5,872 bases of DNA from an uncultured Rothia sp. (lineage in GTDB: Bacteria > Actinomycetota > Actinomycetes > Actinomycetales > Micrococcaceae), in NCBI RefSeq assembly GCF_937976295.1, contig NZ_CALJRY010000348.1:1-5872 (forward strand), given 5' to 3'. Within the stretch, counting starts at the first letter, position 1, and each line of letters starts with the position of its first letter. The position numbers and the translations under genes were made by a program. Below are positions 5,851 to 5,872 of this stretch, in pieces. Below the pieces are notes generated by a model. The model did no database searches, was not told where the DNA came from, and saw only the letters and a list, made by a program, of their open reading frames with translations.

Positions 5851-5872
5851 TAGAGAAGACCCCCGCATCGTC

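Overview
The window holds two divergently transcribed genes separated by about 208 bp. It most likely comes from a GC-rich Gram-positive actinobacterium. The main clue is the Trp/Pro-rich motif at the start of the rightward protein (FNPPPNWP..PAGW...W.PDPAW....GW), a style I associate with actinobacterial membrane proteins. G/C-leaning codon choice and strong purine-rich ribosome binding sites fit as well. A member of the Micrococcaceae such as Rothia would suit, but I cannot prove the genus from the sequence alone.

Positions 2179 to 1, minus strand: a CPBP (CAAX protease and bacteriocin-processing) family intramembrane metalloprotease. It has a complete catalytic core with EExxxR, FxxxH and HxxxN motifs and about eight membrane segments. 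After the last membrane segment it carries at least 356 residues of Ala/Pro/Ser/Gln-rich, probably disordered, cytoplasmic tail. The reading frame is still open at base 1, so the gene is cut by the window edge.

Positions 2180-2387: the divergent intergenic region. It contains an AT-rich core, an operator-like dyad at 2281-2300, both ribosome binding sites, and a small hairpin that could mask the protease gene's ribosome binding site.

Positions 2388-5819, plus strand: a 1143-residue single-pass membrane protein of unrecognised family. From N to C it has a Trp/Pro-rich motif, a Ser/Ala/Glu/Pro-rich stretch, a Gln-rich prion-like region of roughly 520 residues, one membrane helix (about 888-909), a Ser-rich linker, and a C-terminal domain of about 200 residues predicted to lie outside the cell. 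The last 53 bases hold only a weak hairpin.

Taken together, two divergent genes each encode a membrane protein with a very large low-complexity cytoplasmic region. That pairing, and the Gln/Phe/Arg-patterned, lysine-free prion-like domain, are the most unusual things here. Any functional link between the two proteins is inference from layout and shared architecture. No RNA genes, mobile elements, CRISPR arrays or insertion sequences were seen.
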